From Chromatiales bacterium (GTDB lineage: Bacteria > Pseudomonadota > Gammaproteobacteria > Ectothiorhodospirales > Ectothiorhodospiraceae): DNA of 40,199 nucleotides. Below are positions 1-8,486 of this stretch, piece after piece. The translations under genes and the position numbers were made by a program. Below the pieces are notes generated by a model. It saw only the letters and a list, made by a program, of their open reading frames with translations. It had not been told where the DNA came from and made no database searches. How positions within the stretch are numbered: position 1 is the first letter of the stretch; each line of letters starts with the position of its first letter. Location of the stretch: positions 1-40,199 of the forward strand of contig JAQVJI010000005.1 in NCBI GenBank assembly GCA_028695255.1. Reading direction: 5' to 3'.

Positions 1-434
1 TCGCCCTGCGGCGCGACGCTTTCGAGGAAATCCGCCTCGCGCGAATCCGGCGGCGCGTGCAGGTTGAGACGCTTGTGTCCGGGACCACGGTCGCGGCCAT
101 TCTTCGTCAACGACTGGATGCGGGTATGGATGACTTCGAGTCCGGCCGTGCGGAAACCGTCCTGCAGACGCCGCACGTTCGGCAGCACCAGGGTTTCGAG
201 CCGGTCGAAGTAGTAGTCCTGCGACTCCGGCGGCACACCCGAACGTTCCGCATCGGCGAACACGCCGTAGCCGCGCGCCGCGTCGAGATATTGCAGATCG
301 ATGCACAACAGGGCCGCGTGATGCGTGCTGAACGCACGCACCAGACCGCGGTTGTCGATGAGGGTCTCGCGATAGGCCTCGCGCAGCGGATCGACGGCGT
401 CGTAATCCACCGGCGGACGGTTCAGTTCGCTCAT
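1..434 (-). CDS. Isochorismatase-like cysteine hydrolase (3' end outside window)
   Basis: The first 144 residues are visible; the C-terminus lies beyond base 1. The segment LLCIDLQYLDAARG carries the family's early catalytic Asp, and the middle (FDRLETLVLPNVRRLQDGFR, then EVIHTRIQS) matches the alpha/beta fold of isochorismatase-type amidohydrolases. The catalytic Cys and Lys-containing later motifs are off the window. Family members hydrolyse ureidoacrylate, biuret, N-carbamoyl compounds or nicotinamide. The gene starts 5 bp after the stop of the M20 amidohydrolase, so the two are co-transcribed and probably act on successive C-N bonds of one ureido or cyclic amide compound. The substrate is not readable from sequence. 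Confidence 0.85.
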   Translation of the reverse strand, partial: MSELNRPPVDYDAVDPLREAYRETLIDNRGLVRAFSTHHAALLCIDLQYLDAARGYGVFADAERSGVPPESQDYYFDRLETLVLPNVRRLQDGFRTAGLEVIHTRIQSLTKNGRDRGPGHKRLNLHAPPDSREADFLESVAPQG

Positions 435-439
435 GTTCT

Positions 440-1684
440 TCAGGCCTCGGAGGTGGCGAGTCGGATCAGCGTGTGCAGCGCCAGCGTGGCGCCGCGTTCG
501 ATGTCTTCCCAAGCGGTCCATTCCGCGCTCGAATGGCTGCGGCCTTCGATGCTCGGTACGAAGATCATGCCGGTGCGCGTGATGCCCGCCATGATCTGGG
601 CGTCATGCGCGGCACCGCTCGGCAGTTTCAGCGCCCGCAGGCCGAGCTGCTCGGCGCCGTCGGCGATGATCTGCACGAGTCCGGGATCGCAGCGCACCGG
701 CGCGATCTCGCTCAGCACGTTGAACTCGAACATCAGATCGCGGCGGCGCGCCAGCGCCGACAGCGTGCGGCGAAACGCATCGGCAAGGGCCGACAACGTG
801 TGCGCATCGGTGTCGCGCACGTCGAGCGAGAAGGCGGCGCGGCCCGGCACCGTGTTGGCCGCGCCGGGCGAGAGTTCGACCCGGCCGATGGTGGCGCGGC
901 TCTGCGGACCGCCGTGCTCCTCCAGGATGCGGTCGATCTCGCCGGCGAACTCGCACAGACCCTGGAATGCATCGCGGCGCATCGACATCGGCGTCGTACC
1001 GGCGTGGTTGGCCTCGCCGATCAGGTGCACGTCCCATTTGAACAGGCCCGTGATCGCCTCCACCACGCCGACCTGATGGCCGCCGCGATGCAGCACCGGG
1101 CCCTGTTCGATGTGCAGTTCGAGAAAGGCGTGCAGCGACTCGGGAGAACGGCGTGCGAACAGCGCCGCCTGCGCGTCGAGCCCCCAGGCCGCCATCGCCT
1201 GCGTGAGGGTGACGCCGTCGAGATCGCGCGCGCCGTGGATCATCGCCGGCGTGAGCTGACCGGCCAGCGCCTGCGATCCGAACAGGCCGCCGAAGCGGCC
1301 CTCCTCGTCGGTGAACGCGGCCACCTCCAGCGGATACCGCAATGCGATGCCGGACTCGCGCAATGCACGCAGGCATTCGAGACCGACCAGCACGCCGAGC
1401 GCGCCATCGAGCGGGCCGCCACCCGGCACCGTGTCGAGATGCGAGCCGATCATCACCGACGGCCGTTCGCCGTCCCAGCCGAGACGGCCGAACAGGTTGC
1501 CGGCGCCGTCCTCGAAGTAATCGAGCCCGGCGGCCTCGGTGCGTTCGCGGAACCAGTGGCGTGCCGCCAGATCGCCGTCGCTGAAGGCCATGCGATGGAT
1601 GCCGCGGTCCTCGTGCCGGCCGATCGCCGACAGTGCTTCGACGTCCGCGCGCAGACGCGCAAAGTCGATCGCGGGCACCGTCAT
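440..1684 (-). CDS. M20-family Zn amidohydrolase (N-carbamoyl amino acid hydrolase / allantoate amidohydrolase type)
   Basis: A 414-residue protein, usual length for the hydantoinase/carbamoylase branch of M20. Metal and catalytic motifs are complete: SHLDTVPGGGPLDG (His82, Asp93), FTDEEG (Glu127/Glu128), LELHIEQGPVL, NHAGTTPMSMRRDA (dimerisation-domain substrate motif) and SGAAHDAQ near the C-terminus. Such enzymes cleave N-carbamoyl amino acids, beta-ureidopropionate or allantoate, releasing ammonia and CO2. No signal peptide, so cytoplasmic. The start overlaps the FN3-like gene stop by 4 bp (ATGA) and the next gene follows after 5 bp. The neighbouring cysteine hydrolase supports a ureide or pyrimidine nitrogen-salvage role; the exact substrate is inference. 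Confidence 0.9.
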   Translation of the reverse strand: MTVPAIDFARLRADVEALSAIGRHEDRGIHRMAFSDGDLAARHWFRERTEAAGLDYFEDGAGNLFGRLGWDGERPSVMIGSHLDTVPGGGPLDGALGVLVGLECLRALRESGIALRYPLEVAAFTDEEGRFGGLFGSQALAGQLTPAMIHGARDLDGVTLTQAMAAWGLDAQAALFARRSPESLHAFLELHIEQGPVLHRGGHQVGVVEAITGLFKWDVHLIGEANHAGTTPMSMRRDAFQGLCEFAGEIDRILEEHGGPQSRATIGRVELSPGAANTVPGRAAFSLDVRDTDAHTLSALADAFRRTLSALARRRDLMFEFNVLSEIAPVRCDPGLVQIIADGAEQLGLRALKLPSGAAHDAQIMAGITRTGMIFVPSIEGRSHSSAEWTAWEDIERGATLALHTLIRLATSEA

Positions 1685-2130
1685 GCATGCCTCCGGGCGG
1701 GTACACCGCGCTCGCGCAGCACCGCATACACGAGTGCGACGAACACGAACAGACCCAGCAGAAAGAAGGCGCCCGCGCGACCGAGCGGGTGATGGCGCAC
1801 CTCGACCCGCGTCGGCGCACTCCAGACACCCGGCGTGCCATGCGCATCGAGCACGCGGATACGGTAGTGATATTCACCGTCGACACGTCCGCTCAGCAGG
1901 CTGGCGCGATCCGGACCGCGATAGATCACCCGCGCCGCCGTAAAATCGGCGGTGGTGGATTCTTCGAGCACGAAGTCGTTGCCGGGCGGGAGGTCCGCCG
2001 TCCAACTCAGGTGGTAGAAGCCGGCCGTCGCCAGTTCGTCTGAAGCCACGAGTCGTGGTGGCGCGGCTGCATGCGCGAGGGAAGCAGCCAGGCATCCGAC
2101 CAGCAACAGATTTGCAAGCAGAACGGGCAT
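1681..2130 (-). CDS. Small FN3-like protein with signal peptide and C-terminal membrane anchor
   Basis: 149 residues from the ATG at 2130, chosen because it begins the signal peptide (MPVLLANLLLVGCLAASLAHA) 10 bp after the marR stop; an in-frame extension to 2217 would run back through marR. Residues about 25-110 resemble one fibronectin type III domain (YHLSWTADLPPGNDFVLEES, then YHYRIRVLDAHGTPGVWSAP). A hydrophobic segment near residues 120-140 (FFLLGLFVFVALVYAVL) is followed by a basic tail. The predicted topology is an exported domain on a C-terminal inner-membrane anchor. Function unknown. Its place between a MarR regulator and a cytoplasmic amidohydrolase, with a 4-bp overlap to the latter, is odd. 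Confidence 0.75.
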   Translation of the reverse strand: MPVLLANLLLVGCLAASLAHAAAPPRLVASDELATAGFYHLSWTADLPPGNDFVLEESTTADFTAARVIYRGPDRASLLSGRVDGEYHYRIRVLDAHGTPGVWSAPTRVEVRHHPLGRAGAFFLLGLFVFVALVYAVLRERGVPARRHA

Positions 2131-2140
2131 CGCCCCTGCC

Positions 2141-2641
2141 TCAGGCCTCGTCGGCCAGCGGACGCAGCGCCGCCGCCTCGTCGGCCCGGTCGCCCATCGC
2201 CGCCAGGAGATCGGCAAGGCCGCGATCGAGGTCGGCCAGGATCTGCGGCGGCAGGCGCGTGAGCGCCTCGTTGACGCCGCCGCGCGCCGGCTGCGGTGCG
2301 CTTTTCACCAGCGCAGCACCCTCTCCGGTCAGAAACAGGCGCACCACGCGCTGGTCGCTGCCGGTACGCCGGCGTTCGATCAGTCGCTTGCGCTCCAGTT
2401 TGTCGAGCATGTTGGAGGCGGTTGAAGGATGAATCGACAGGCGTTCCGACAGATCGCCGACGCTGAGACCGGGGCTGCCGTCCAGTTCCCACAACGCCCA
2501 CAGTTGCGCCGAACTCACACCGCAGACCTTCTCGATGCGGCGCGAACCGTCCTGAATGGCGCGAAACAGGATGCGCAGACGGCGTACGATGGACTGCGCG
2601 TGATCTTCGTCGGCATGCGGCCGGACCAGCGATGGCTTCAT
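2141..2641 (-). CDS. MarR-family transcriptional regulator
   Basis: 166 residues from the ATG at 2641; the longer in-frame start at 2698 would cover the operator and promoter region and is rejected. The winged helix-turn-helix is clear: SSAQLWALWELDGSPGLSVG, SIHPSTASNMLDKLERKRLI (recognition helix), then a wing with RRRTGSDQRVVRLFLT. Long flanking helices provide the dimer interface typical of MarR. It is the first gene of a four-gene minus-strand operon and is divergent from sucrose synthase. A 19-bp perfect palindrome in the 74-bp gap suggests autorepression and control of both sides. The ligand cannot be told; amide/ureide compounds are a guess from the operon. Confidence 0.9.
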   Translation of the reverse strand: MKPSLVRPHADEDHAQSIVRRLRILFRAIQDGSRRIEKVCGVSSAQLWALWELDGSPGLSVGDLSERLSIHPSTASNMLDKLERKRLIERRRTGSDQRVVRLFLTGEGAALVKSAPQPARGGVNEALTRLPPQILADLDRGLADLLAAMGDRADEAAALRPLADEA

Positions 2642-2656
2642 GACGGATACCCTTTC

Positions 2657-2675
2657 GTACAAACTATTTTTGTAC
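2657..2675. promoter_or_regulatory. Candidate MarR operator overlapping the sucrose synthase promoter
   Basis: GTACAAA (2657-2663) and TTTGTAC (2669-2675) form a perfect 7-bp inverted repeat around CTATT, in an AT-rich island between the divergent marR and sucrose synthase starts. A -10-like TACAAT (2673-2678) for the rightward gene overlaps the right half-site, so bound dimer would block it. No good -35 is visible. MarR dimers commonly bind palindromes of this size; binding by this particular MarR is inferred from position. Confidence 0.6.
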
Positions 2676-2715
2676 AATAACACCTTTCCGAGACCCACAC
2701 CAAGCGGAGGACGCC

Positions 2716-5094
2716 ATGCTGAACCGTCTGCGCGACGAGCTGAAGCAGTACCGGGAGTTCGCGTACCTGTTCCTGCGCCGCGTACTGGAAACGCAGCGCC
2801 CGTTCATCCTGCGCTCCGACGTCCACGACCTGTATCGCGCCCTGTGCGAGGAGCGCGAACCACCGGCGGGCGACGGTGCACTCGGCCTGATGGTGGCCGA
2901 CACGCAGGAGATGGTGCTGGCGGCGCCATGGGTGTTCGTCGCGATACGACCGCGCGTCGGGCGCTGGCACTGGCTGCGGCTGCATGCGGATGCGCTGACC
3001 GTGGACGAGATCGGCGTCGGCGAATTCCTCGCCGCCAAGGAACGGCTGGTGGCGCCCGGCACCGACACGCGCCGGCTGCTCGAATTCGACATCGAACCGT
3101 TCAACCGCGAATTCCCGCGCATGCAGGAATCGCGCTCCATCGGCCGCGGCGTCGAGTTTCTCAACCGGCGCCTGTCGAGCCAGTTGTTCGACAGCCTGGG
3201 CCTCGGCTTCGAACAACTGTTCCAGTTCCTGCGCGAACACACGACCGACGGCCGTCAGCTCATGATCAACGACCGCATCGTCGACGTCGAGGAACTGCGG
3301 CGTGCGATCCGCGCGGCGGAAAAACGCCTGCGTCACCTGCCGGCCGGCACGCCCTGGAGCGAGATCGCACACGCGATGCAGGACCTGGGCTTCGAACCCG
3401 GCTGGGGCGACAGCGCAGGGCGTGCGATGGAAACCCTGCGGCTGCTGTCCGATCTGCTCGAAGCCCCGTCGCCCGAAACGTTGGAACGCTTTCTCGCGCG
3501 CATCCCGATGATCTTCAGCCTGCTGATCCTGTCGCCGCACGGCTTCTTCGGACAGGACAACGTGCTGGGCCTGCCCGATACCGGCGGTCAGGTGGTGTAC
3601 ATCCTCGATCAGGTGCGCGCACTCGAACGCGAAATGCGCACGCGCCTGCGCGAACAGGGCATCGACATCGAACCGCGCATCCGCGTCATTACGCGCCTGA
3701 TTCCGGAGGCACGCGGCACCACCTGCGATCAGCCGGAGGAAACGATCTCGGGCACCGTGGGCGCGAAGATTCTGCGCGTCCCCTTCCGCAACGCCGACGG
3801 CGAGGTGGTCAATCCGTGGATCTCGCGCTTCGCGATCTGGCCCTATCTGGAACGCTTCACCGACGACGTCGAGACGGTGGTGCGAGCCGATCTCGGCGGC
3901 CGGCCCGACCTGATCGTCGGCAACTATTCCGACGGCAACCTGGTCGCGACACTGCTGTCGGCACGCATGCAGGTCACCCAGTGCAACATCGCCCACGCGC
4001 TGGAGAAGACCAAGTATCTGTACTCCGACCTGTATTGGCGCGAGAACGACGCGCAATATCACTTCGCCTGCCAGTTCACGGCCGACCTGATCGCAATGAA
4101 TGCGGCCGACTTCATCATCACCAGTACCTATCAGGAGATCGCCGGCACCGACGACGACATCGGCCAGTACGAAAGCTATTCGGCCTTCACGCTGCCCGGC
4201 ATGTACCGCGTGGTGAAAGGCATCGAGGTATTCGACCCGAAATTCAACATCGTCTCGCCCGGCGCCGATGCCGATATCTACTTCCCGCACGGCGAAAGCG
4301 AGCGCCGCCTGGGCGGTCTGCACGGCGAAATCGAGTCCTTGCTGTTCGAGGACGGCCGCGCCGACACGCGCGGACGTCTGGCACAGCCGGGCCAACCGAT
4401 CATCTTCACCATGGCGAGGTTCGACCGGATCAAGAACATCACCGGTCTGGTGGAGTGGTATGCGATGAACCAACGCTTGCGCGAGACCGCCAACCTGGTG
4501 GTGGTCGGCGGTTACGTCGACCCCGGCCGTTCGAACGACCAGGAGGAGCAGGAGCAGATCCGGCACATGCACGCGCTGATGGACGAGCATGCGCTCGACG
4601 ATCGCGTGCGCTGGCTCGGCCTGCGTCTGGACAAGGTGCTGGCGGGCGAGCTGTACCGCTGCATCGCCGACCGCCGCGGCGTGTTCGTGCAGCCGGCACT
4701 GTTCGAGGCCTTCGGTCTGACGGTGATCGAGGCCATGATCTCCGGCCTGCCGACCTTCGCCACCCGCTACGGCGGTCCGCTGGAGATCATCGAGGACGGC
4801 AGTTGCGGCTACCACATCGACCCCAACCACGGCGATGCGGCAGCGGACATTCTGCTCGGCTTCTTCGAACGCTGCGCAGCCGATCCCGAGCACTGGCCGC
4901 GCCTGTCGCAGGCCGGCATCGCGCGCGTCAGGGCACGCTACACCTGGGACCTCTACGCCGAACGCATGATGACGCTGTCGCGCATCTACGGCTTCTGGAA
5001 ATATGTGACCAACCTGGAGCGTGCCGAGACGCGGCGCTATCTGGAGATGTTCCACGCGCTGCAATTCCGCCCGTTGGCGCAGGCGGTGGCCTGA
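2716..5094 (+). CDS. Sucrose synthase (GT4, SuSy)
   Basis: 792 residues, the normal size for bacterial and plant sucrose synthase (sucrose + NDP = NDP-glucose + fructose). The N-terminal regulatory part (about 1-270) precedes the GT-B core: [16 protein letters not shown] (donor/fructose-site loop), [46 protein letters not shown], and the GT4 E-x7-E pair Glu664/Glu672 in [13 protein letters not shown] followed by [10 protein letters not shown]. This full motif set separates it from sucrose-phosphate synthase, which is shorter and lacks the N-terminal extension. RBS GGAGG lies 6 bp upstream. No sucrose-phosphate synthase, phosphatase or fructokinase is adjacent. It converges on the HD-GYP gene with 13 bp between stops. 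Confidence 0.95.
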   Translation: MLNRLRDELKQYREFAYLFLRRVLETQRPFILRSDVHDLYRALCEEREPPAGDGALGLMVADTQEMVLAAPWVFVAIRPRVGRWHWLRLHADALTVDEIGVGEFLAAKERLVAPGTDTRRLLEFDIEPFNREFPRMQESRSIGRGVEFLNRRLSSQLFDSLGLGFEQLFQFLREHTTDGRQLMINDRIVDVEELRRAIRAAEKRLRHLPAGTPWSEIAHAMQDLGFEPGWGDSAGRAMETLRLLSDLLEAPSPETLERFLARIPMIFSLLILSPHGFFGQDNVLGLPDTGGQVVYILDQVRALEREMRTRLREQGIDIEPRIRVITRLIPEARGTTCDQPEETISGTVGAKILRVPFRNADGEVVNPWISRFAIWPYLERFTDDVETVVRADLGGRPDLIVGNYSDGNLVATLLSARMQVTQCNIAHALEKTKYLYSDLYWRENDAQYHFACQFTADLIAMNAADFIITSTYQEIAGTDDDIGQYESYSAFTLPGMYRVVKGIEVFDPKFNIVSPGADADIYFPHGESERRLGGLHGEIESLLFEDGRADTRGRLAQPGQPIIFTMARFDRIKNITGLVEWYAMNQRLRETANLVVVGGYVDPGRSNDQEEQEQIRHMHALMDEHALDDRVRWLGLRLDKVLAGELYRCIADRRGVFVQPALFEAFGLTVIEAMISGLPTFATRYGGPLEIIEDGSCGYHIDPNHGDAAADILLGFFERCAADPEHWPRLSQAGIARVRARYTWDLYAERMMTLSRIYGFWKYVTNLERAETRRYLEMFHALQFRPLAQAVA

Positions 5095-5107
5095 CGCGTC
5101 CCGCCGC

Positions 5108-8100
5108 TCAGACGCGCGGCGAACTGAACGTGAAGCTCCCGTCGCGGAACAGGCGCAGGCAGATGTCGACGACCTGCGGGTCGTAGCGCAGGCCGCGGCC
5201 CTGCTCGATCTCTTCGAGTGCCGCTTCCAGCGGCAGCGCCGGCCGATACGGGCGGTGCGAGGCCATCGCCTCGACCACGTCGGCCACGGCCAGGATGCGC
5301 GCTTCGAGACAGATCTCGTCGCCTTGCAGGCCATGCGGATAGCCGCTGCCATCCAGACGTTCGTGGTGCTGCACGACGACGTCGGCCACCGGCCACGGAA
5401 ATTCCACACCCTTGATGATCTCGTGCCCGACCACCGGGTGCGCCTTGATGATGTCGAACTCCGCATCGGACAGCTTGCCGGGGCGACTCAGGAATTCGGC
5501 CGGCACGTAGATCTTGCCGATGTCGTGGATCTCGGCCCCGAGCCGCAGGCCCTGCAGGCGTTGCGGCGGCAAGTCCATTGCGCGCGCGATCGCCACCGCG
5601 AGCTCCGCCACGCGCTGCTGATGGCCCGCGGTGTAGGGGTCGCGTTTTTCCACCGTCAGCGCGATCGCCTGGATGGTCTGCACCAGCGCCCGCTCCAGAT
5701 CGGCAGCGATGCGCAGGCGCTCGTTCTCGGCCACCTCCCGCTGACGACGCGTGCGCATCGCGGCGATGCCGAAGGCGAGGTCGTTGGCGAGTTCGGTGAG
5801 CAGCGCGACTTCGGCATCGTCGAAGGCGTTCGGTGCCGCCGCGCAGATAGACAACGCACCGAGGGTCGTTCCGTTCTCGCGCAACGGCAGCGCCATGATC
5901 GACCCGCAACGATGCCGGCGCGCCTCTTCCCGCCATTGGCCGGAGACCGTCACGCCGTCTGGCATGACGTCCACGTCGCCGACGATGACAGGTTCGCCAC
6001 GCTGCCAGGCCAGCACACCGGGATCGGCATCGGCCTCCAACAACCGCGTCGCGGGCACGGAGGCATCCGGTTCGCCCGCCGCCCACGCGATTGGACGCAG
6101 CGCCTCCGCACCCGCTTGCACCGTACCCTCCTGCACGGGATAACCCACCCAGGTCATCCGATAACCGCCGTTGCGGATCAGGACCTCGCATACGTCGTCC
6201 AGCAACTGCTGCTCCTCCGTCGCGCGCACCAACACCTCATTGCCACGGCTGATGGTGCGCAGGGCGCGGTTCAGACGGCGCAGCTCGCGCTCGGCATGAC
6301 GCACTTCGGTCACGTCCTGCACCGTGCCCAGCATGTGCACCGGGCGACCATCCGCATCGAAACTCACCTCGCCCCGCTCGTGCACCACGCGCTCCCTGCC
6401 GTTCGGCAGCAGGATGCGGTGATCGATCGCGTACGCCTGTTCGCGGCGCAGGGCGCGATCGACCGCCGCCTGCACCGCCTCGCGGTCGTCGGGATGCACA
6501 CGGTCGAGGAAGGCCTCGTAGGTGGCCGCGAACTGCTGCGGTTCGAGCCCGAAGATGCGGTAGATCTCGTCCGACCACGACAGATGACCGCCGACGATGT
6601 CCCAGTCCCAGTTGCCGAGCCGCGCGATGCGCTGCGCCTCCAGCAGACTCGCCTTGCTGCGCCGCTCTTCCGTCACGTCCTCCAGCACATGGATGGCGTA
6701 GCGCATGCCGCCGTCCTCGCCCTCGATACCAAACGAGCGCGACAGGTACACCGCAGCGCCCTGCACGACTTCGCTCACCGCCGTACCACCGAGGTGCCGG
6801 CACTCGGGCAATGGACCGTCGAGGCGCGGGAAGACCTCCCAATAGGGATGCCCCTCGATCTCGGCCATGGACTGGCCGGCACGTTCCACATAGGCGGGAT
6901 TGGCATGCACGAGGCGCATCTCGGCATCATGAATGAACACCGGGTCGGCGATGGCATCGAAGGCGTCGTGCCAGTCGCGCATCGCCAGTGTTTCGCGGCG
7001 ACGACTCTCCTCCAGTTCGGCCAGTGCCTCCCTCAGTTCGGCCGTACGCTCCTCGACGCGCCGTTCCAGCAAGGCGTGGGCCTCGCGCAGCGCAGCGTCG
7101 GCGTGCGCGATACGCCGGTTCACGCGCAGCACCGCGGCGCCGCCGACAGCGAACACGAGCAGCAACGATACCCCGCCGACGAACCACGGCCAGTACTGCC
7201 GCCACACCTCGGCCAGTCCGACCATGCCATATTCCGTGTACGCGCCCACATGCAGTTCGCGCATCAGCTCGTGCACCGGCTCGTAGTTGCGCGGCGTGGT
7301 CCATCCGGCGTTGCCGCCTCGCCGCGCCGCCTCGCTGTCGACCGGCATCGCGAGCAGCGCCGTCGCGACTTCGCGCGCCAGTTCCTCCGGCGTGTGCGGC
7401 AGCGCGGCGAAAGGCCACTCCGGATACAGCTCGGTGCTGCACAGCAGCTCGAACCCGGGGTGCCGGCGCGGTTCGATGACGCGATAGTCGGACAGTTCGA
7501 TCTTGCCTTCCGCCGCCATGCGTTCCAGCGTGTCGGTACGCACCGTCCCGGCGTCGACGAGACCGTCGCGTACGGCGTACACGACAGCATCGTGGGTACC
7601 GCCGAAACTCAGATCGAAATCGCGCTCCGGATTCAGGCCCGCACGATGAATCTCGCGCAGCGCGGCGAGATGACCGCCGAAGGAATACTCGTCCACGGCC
7701 ATGAAACGGCGGCGGCGCAGATCCCGGAAGGTTTGCAGGTCGACACGGTCGACGCGGGTGAAGACGACACCGCCGAAATCGCTGTATATGCCGTCACCGA
7801 CGCGATTGAGCAACGTCACCAGCCGCCGCGCACCGTAGCGTGCCTCCATTTCGGTATAGAAGAAGGAGTTCGCGAGCACGAAATCGACGCCGGCCTCGGC
7901 CACCTGCACGAACGGCTGCCGGAAATCCAGCGGTACGATGACGAACCGACGATCGGGAATGCGGTCGTTCAGATAGTCGGCGGTCGCCTGCCAGGCATCG
8001 ACCGCCTGTTCCGTACCACGCTTGGCCAGCACGCCGATGCGCACCTCGTCATCCGCCACCGCACCAGGCGGGCAGCCGAGCGCCGCCAGCAACAGGCAGC

Positions 8101-8134
8101 CCAGGAGGATGATTCGATGCCAGAACGAATGCAT
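5108..8134 (-). CDS. Receptor with PhnD-like periplasmic domain, two PAS, GAF and HD-GYP c-di-GMP phosphodiesterase domain
   Basis: 1008 residues. A signal peptide (about 1-27) is followed by a PhnD/phosphonate-binding-like periplasmic domain (about 28-290: VRIGVLAKRGTEQAVDAW, DFVLANSFFYTEMEARYG, GTHDAVVYAVRDGLVDAGTV). Then come one transmembrane helix (about 312-332), a coiled coil rich in Glu/Arg, PAS1 (about 380-500), PAS2 with PAC-like end (about 510-630), GAF (about 650-795) and HD-GYP (about 820-1000). HDIGK (His870-Asp871) and HHERLDGSGYP keep the metal ligands and GYP motif, so the phosphodiesterase should be active. Expected role: hydrolysis of c-di-GMP in response to a periplasmic oxyanion or other small ligand plus cytoplasmic signals. 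No kinase or GGDEF domain. Ligand unknown. Confidence 0.9.
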   Translation of the reverse strand: MHSFWHRIILLGCLLLAALGCPPGAVADDEVRIGVLAKRGTEQAVDAWQATADYLNDRIPDRRFVIVPLDFRQPFVQVAEAGVDFVLANSFFYTEMEARYGARRLVTLLNRVGDGIYSDFGGVVFTRVDRVDLQTFRDLRRRRFMAVDEYSFGGHLAALREIHRAGLNPERDFDLSFGGTHDAVVYAVRDGLVDAGTVRTDTLERMAAEGKIELSDYRVIEPRRHPGFELLCSTELYPEWPFAALPHTPEELAREVATALLAMPVDSEAARRGGNAGWTTPRNYEPVHELMRELHVGAYTEYGMVGLAEVWRQYWPWFVGGVSLLLVFAVGGAAVLRVNRRIAHADAALREAHALLERRVEERTAELREALAELEESRRRETLAMRDWHDAFDAIADPVFIHDAEMRLVHANPAYVERAGQSMAEIEGHPYWEVFPRLDGPLPECRHLGGTAVSEVVQGAAVYLSRSFGIEGEDGGMRYAIHVLEDVTEERRSKASLLEAQRIARLGNWDWDIVGGHLSWSDEIYRIFGLEPQQFAATYEAFLDRVHPDDREAVQAAVDRALRREQAYAIDHRILLPNGRERVVHERGEVSFDADGRPVHMLGTVQDVTEVRHAERELRRLNRALRTISRGNEVLVRATEEQQLLDDVCEVLIRNGGYRMTWVGYPVQEGTVQAGAEALRPIAWAAGEPDASVPATRLLEADADPGVLAWQRGEPVIVGDVDVMPDGVTVSGQWREEARRHRCGSIMALPLRENGTTLGALSICAAAPNAFDDAEVALLTELANDLAFGIAAMRTRRQREVAENERLRIAADLERALVQTIQAIALTVEKRDPYTAGHQQRVAELAVAIARAMDLPPQRLQGLRLGAEIHDIGKIYVPAEFLSRPGKLSDAEFDIIKAHPVVGHEIIKGVEFPWPVADVVVQHHERLDGSGYPHGLQGDEICLEARILAVADVVEAMASHRPYRPALPLEAALEEIEQGRGLRYDPQVVDICLRLFRDGSFTFSSPRV

Positions 8135-8239
8135 GAGCCGGAAATTTCAGACGAAGTCGACCGTTTCAGGATACGCCCGGCCGGATGGGGGAGAAAGTCT
8201 CGATGCGGACTGTCTGAGCACATTACGGGAGATTCCTAA

Positions 8240-8395
8240 CAGGATGTTGAAAAAGGGCTGTCCTGCCCTTTTTCAACGCGCCGCGTCCGGTACATGCCCG
8301 GACGCGGCTACGACGAATCAAACAGTTATGTGTTTGATTCGCGTGCGAGGCGTCCCTGCCTCGCCTTAGCAGGCTGTTTTTCAACAGCCTGCTAA
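8240..8395. repeat. Five-hairpin MITE-like element
   Basis: Five consecutive perfect inverted repeats fill about 150 bp: 8246-8258/8265-8277 (13 bp), 8280-8290/8298-8308 (11 bp), 8314-8324/8331-8341 (11 bp), 8345-8351/8358-8364 (7 bp) and 8366-8378/8383-8395 (13 bp). The outer ends are related: CAGGATGTTGAAAAA at 8240-8254 matches the reverse complement of 8377-8391 at 14 of 15 positions, so the unit has terminal inverted repeats. No coding capacity worth calling. Together with the flanks it fills the 352-bp gap between the divergent HD-GYP and SYLF genes; the remaining bases show only the SYLF RBS (AAGGAGG, about 8475). Probably a dispersed non-autonomous element; transcripts would fold strongly and may terminate here. 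Confidence 0.7.
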
Positions 8396-8486
8396 AGCCA
8401 GTCTTGTTGAAACCGGCACGGCCTGCCATGCTCATGCACCGGAATCCCATACCCGTTCCGGCCCCATTCATCCAAGGAGGAAAACC

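Noticed and set aside
2638-5466. Very long minus-strand open frame (over 900 codons) opposite sucrose synthase
   Set aside because: Shadow of a high-GC gene; sucrose synthase on the plus strand has full family motifs and a good RBS, while the antisense frame is low-complexity and resembles nothing.
5021-8239. Long plus-strand frame opposite the HD-GYP receptor
   Set aside because: Antisense shadow; composition dominated by His, Arg and Gln with no domains.
8022-8369. Short ORF running through the five-hairpin element
   Set aside because: The frame crosses the inverted repeats, has no RBS and its composition is explained by the hairpins.
8240-8395. CRISPR array
   Set aside because: The repeats are inverted stems of different sequence, not direct repeats with unique spacers.
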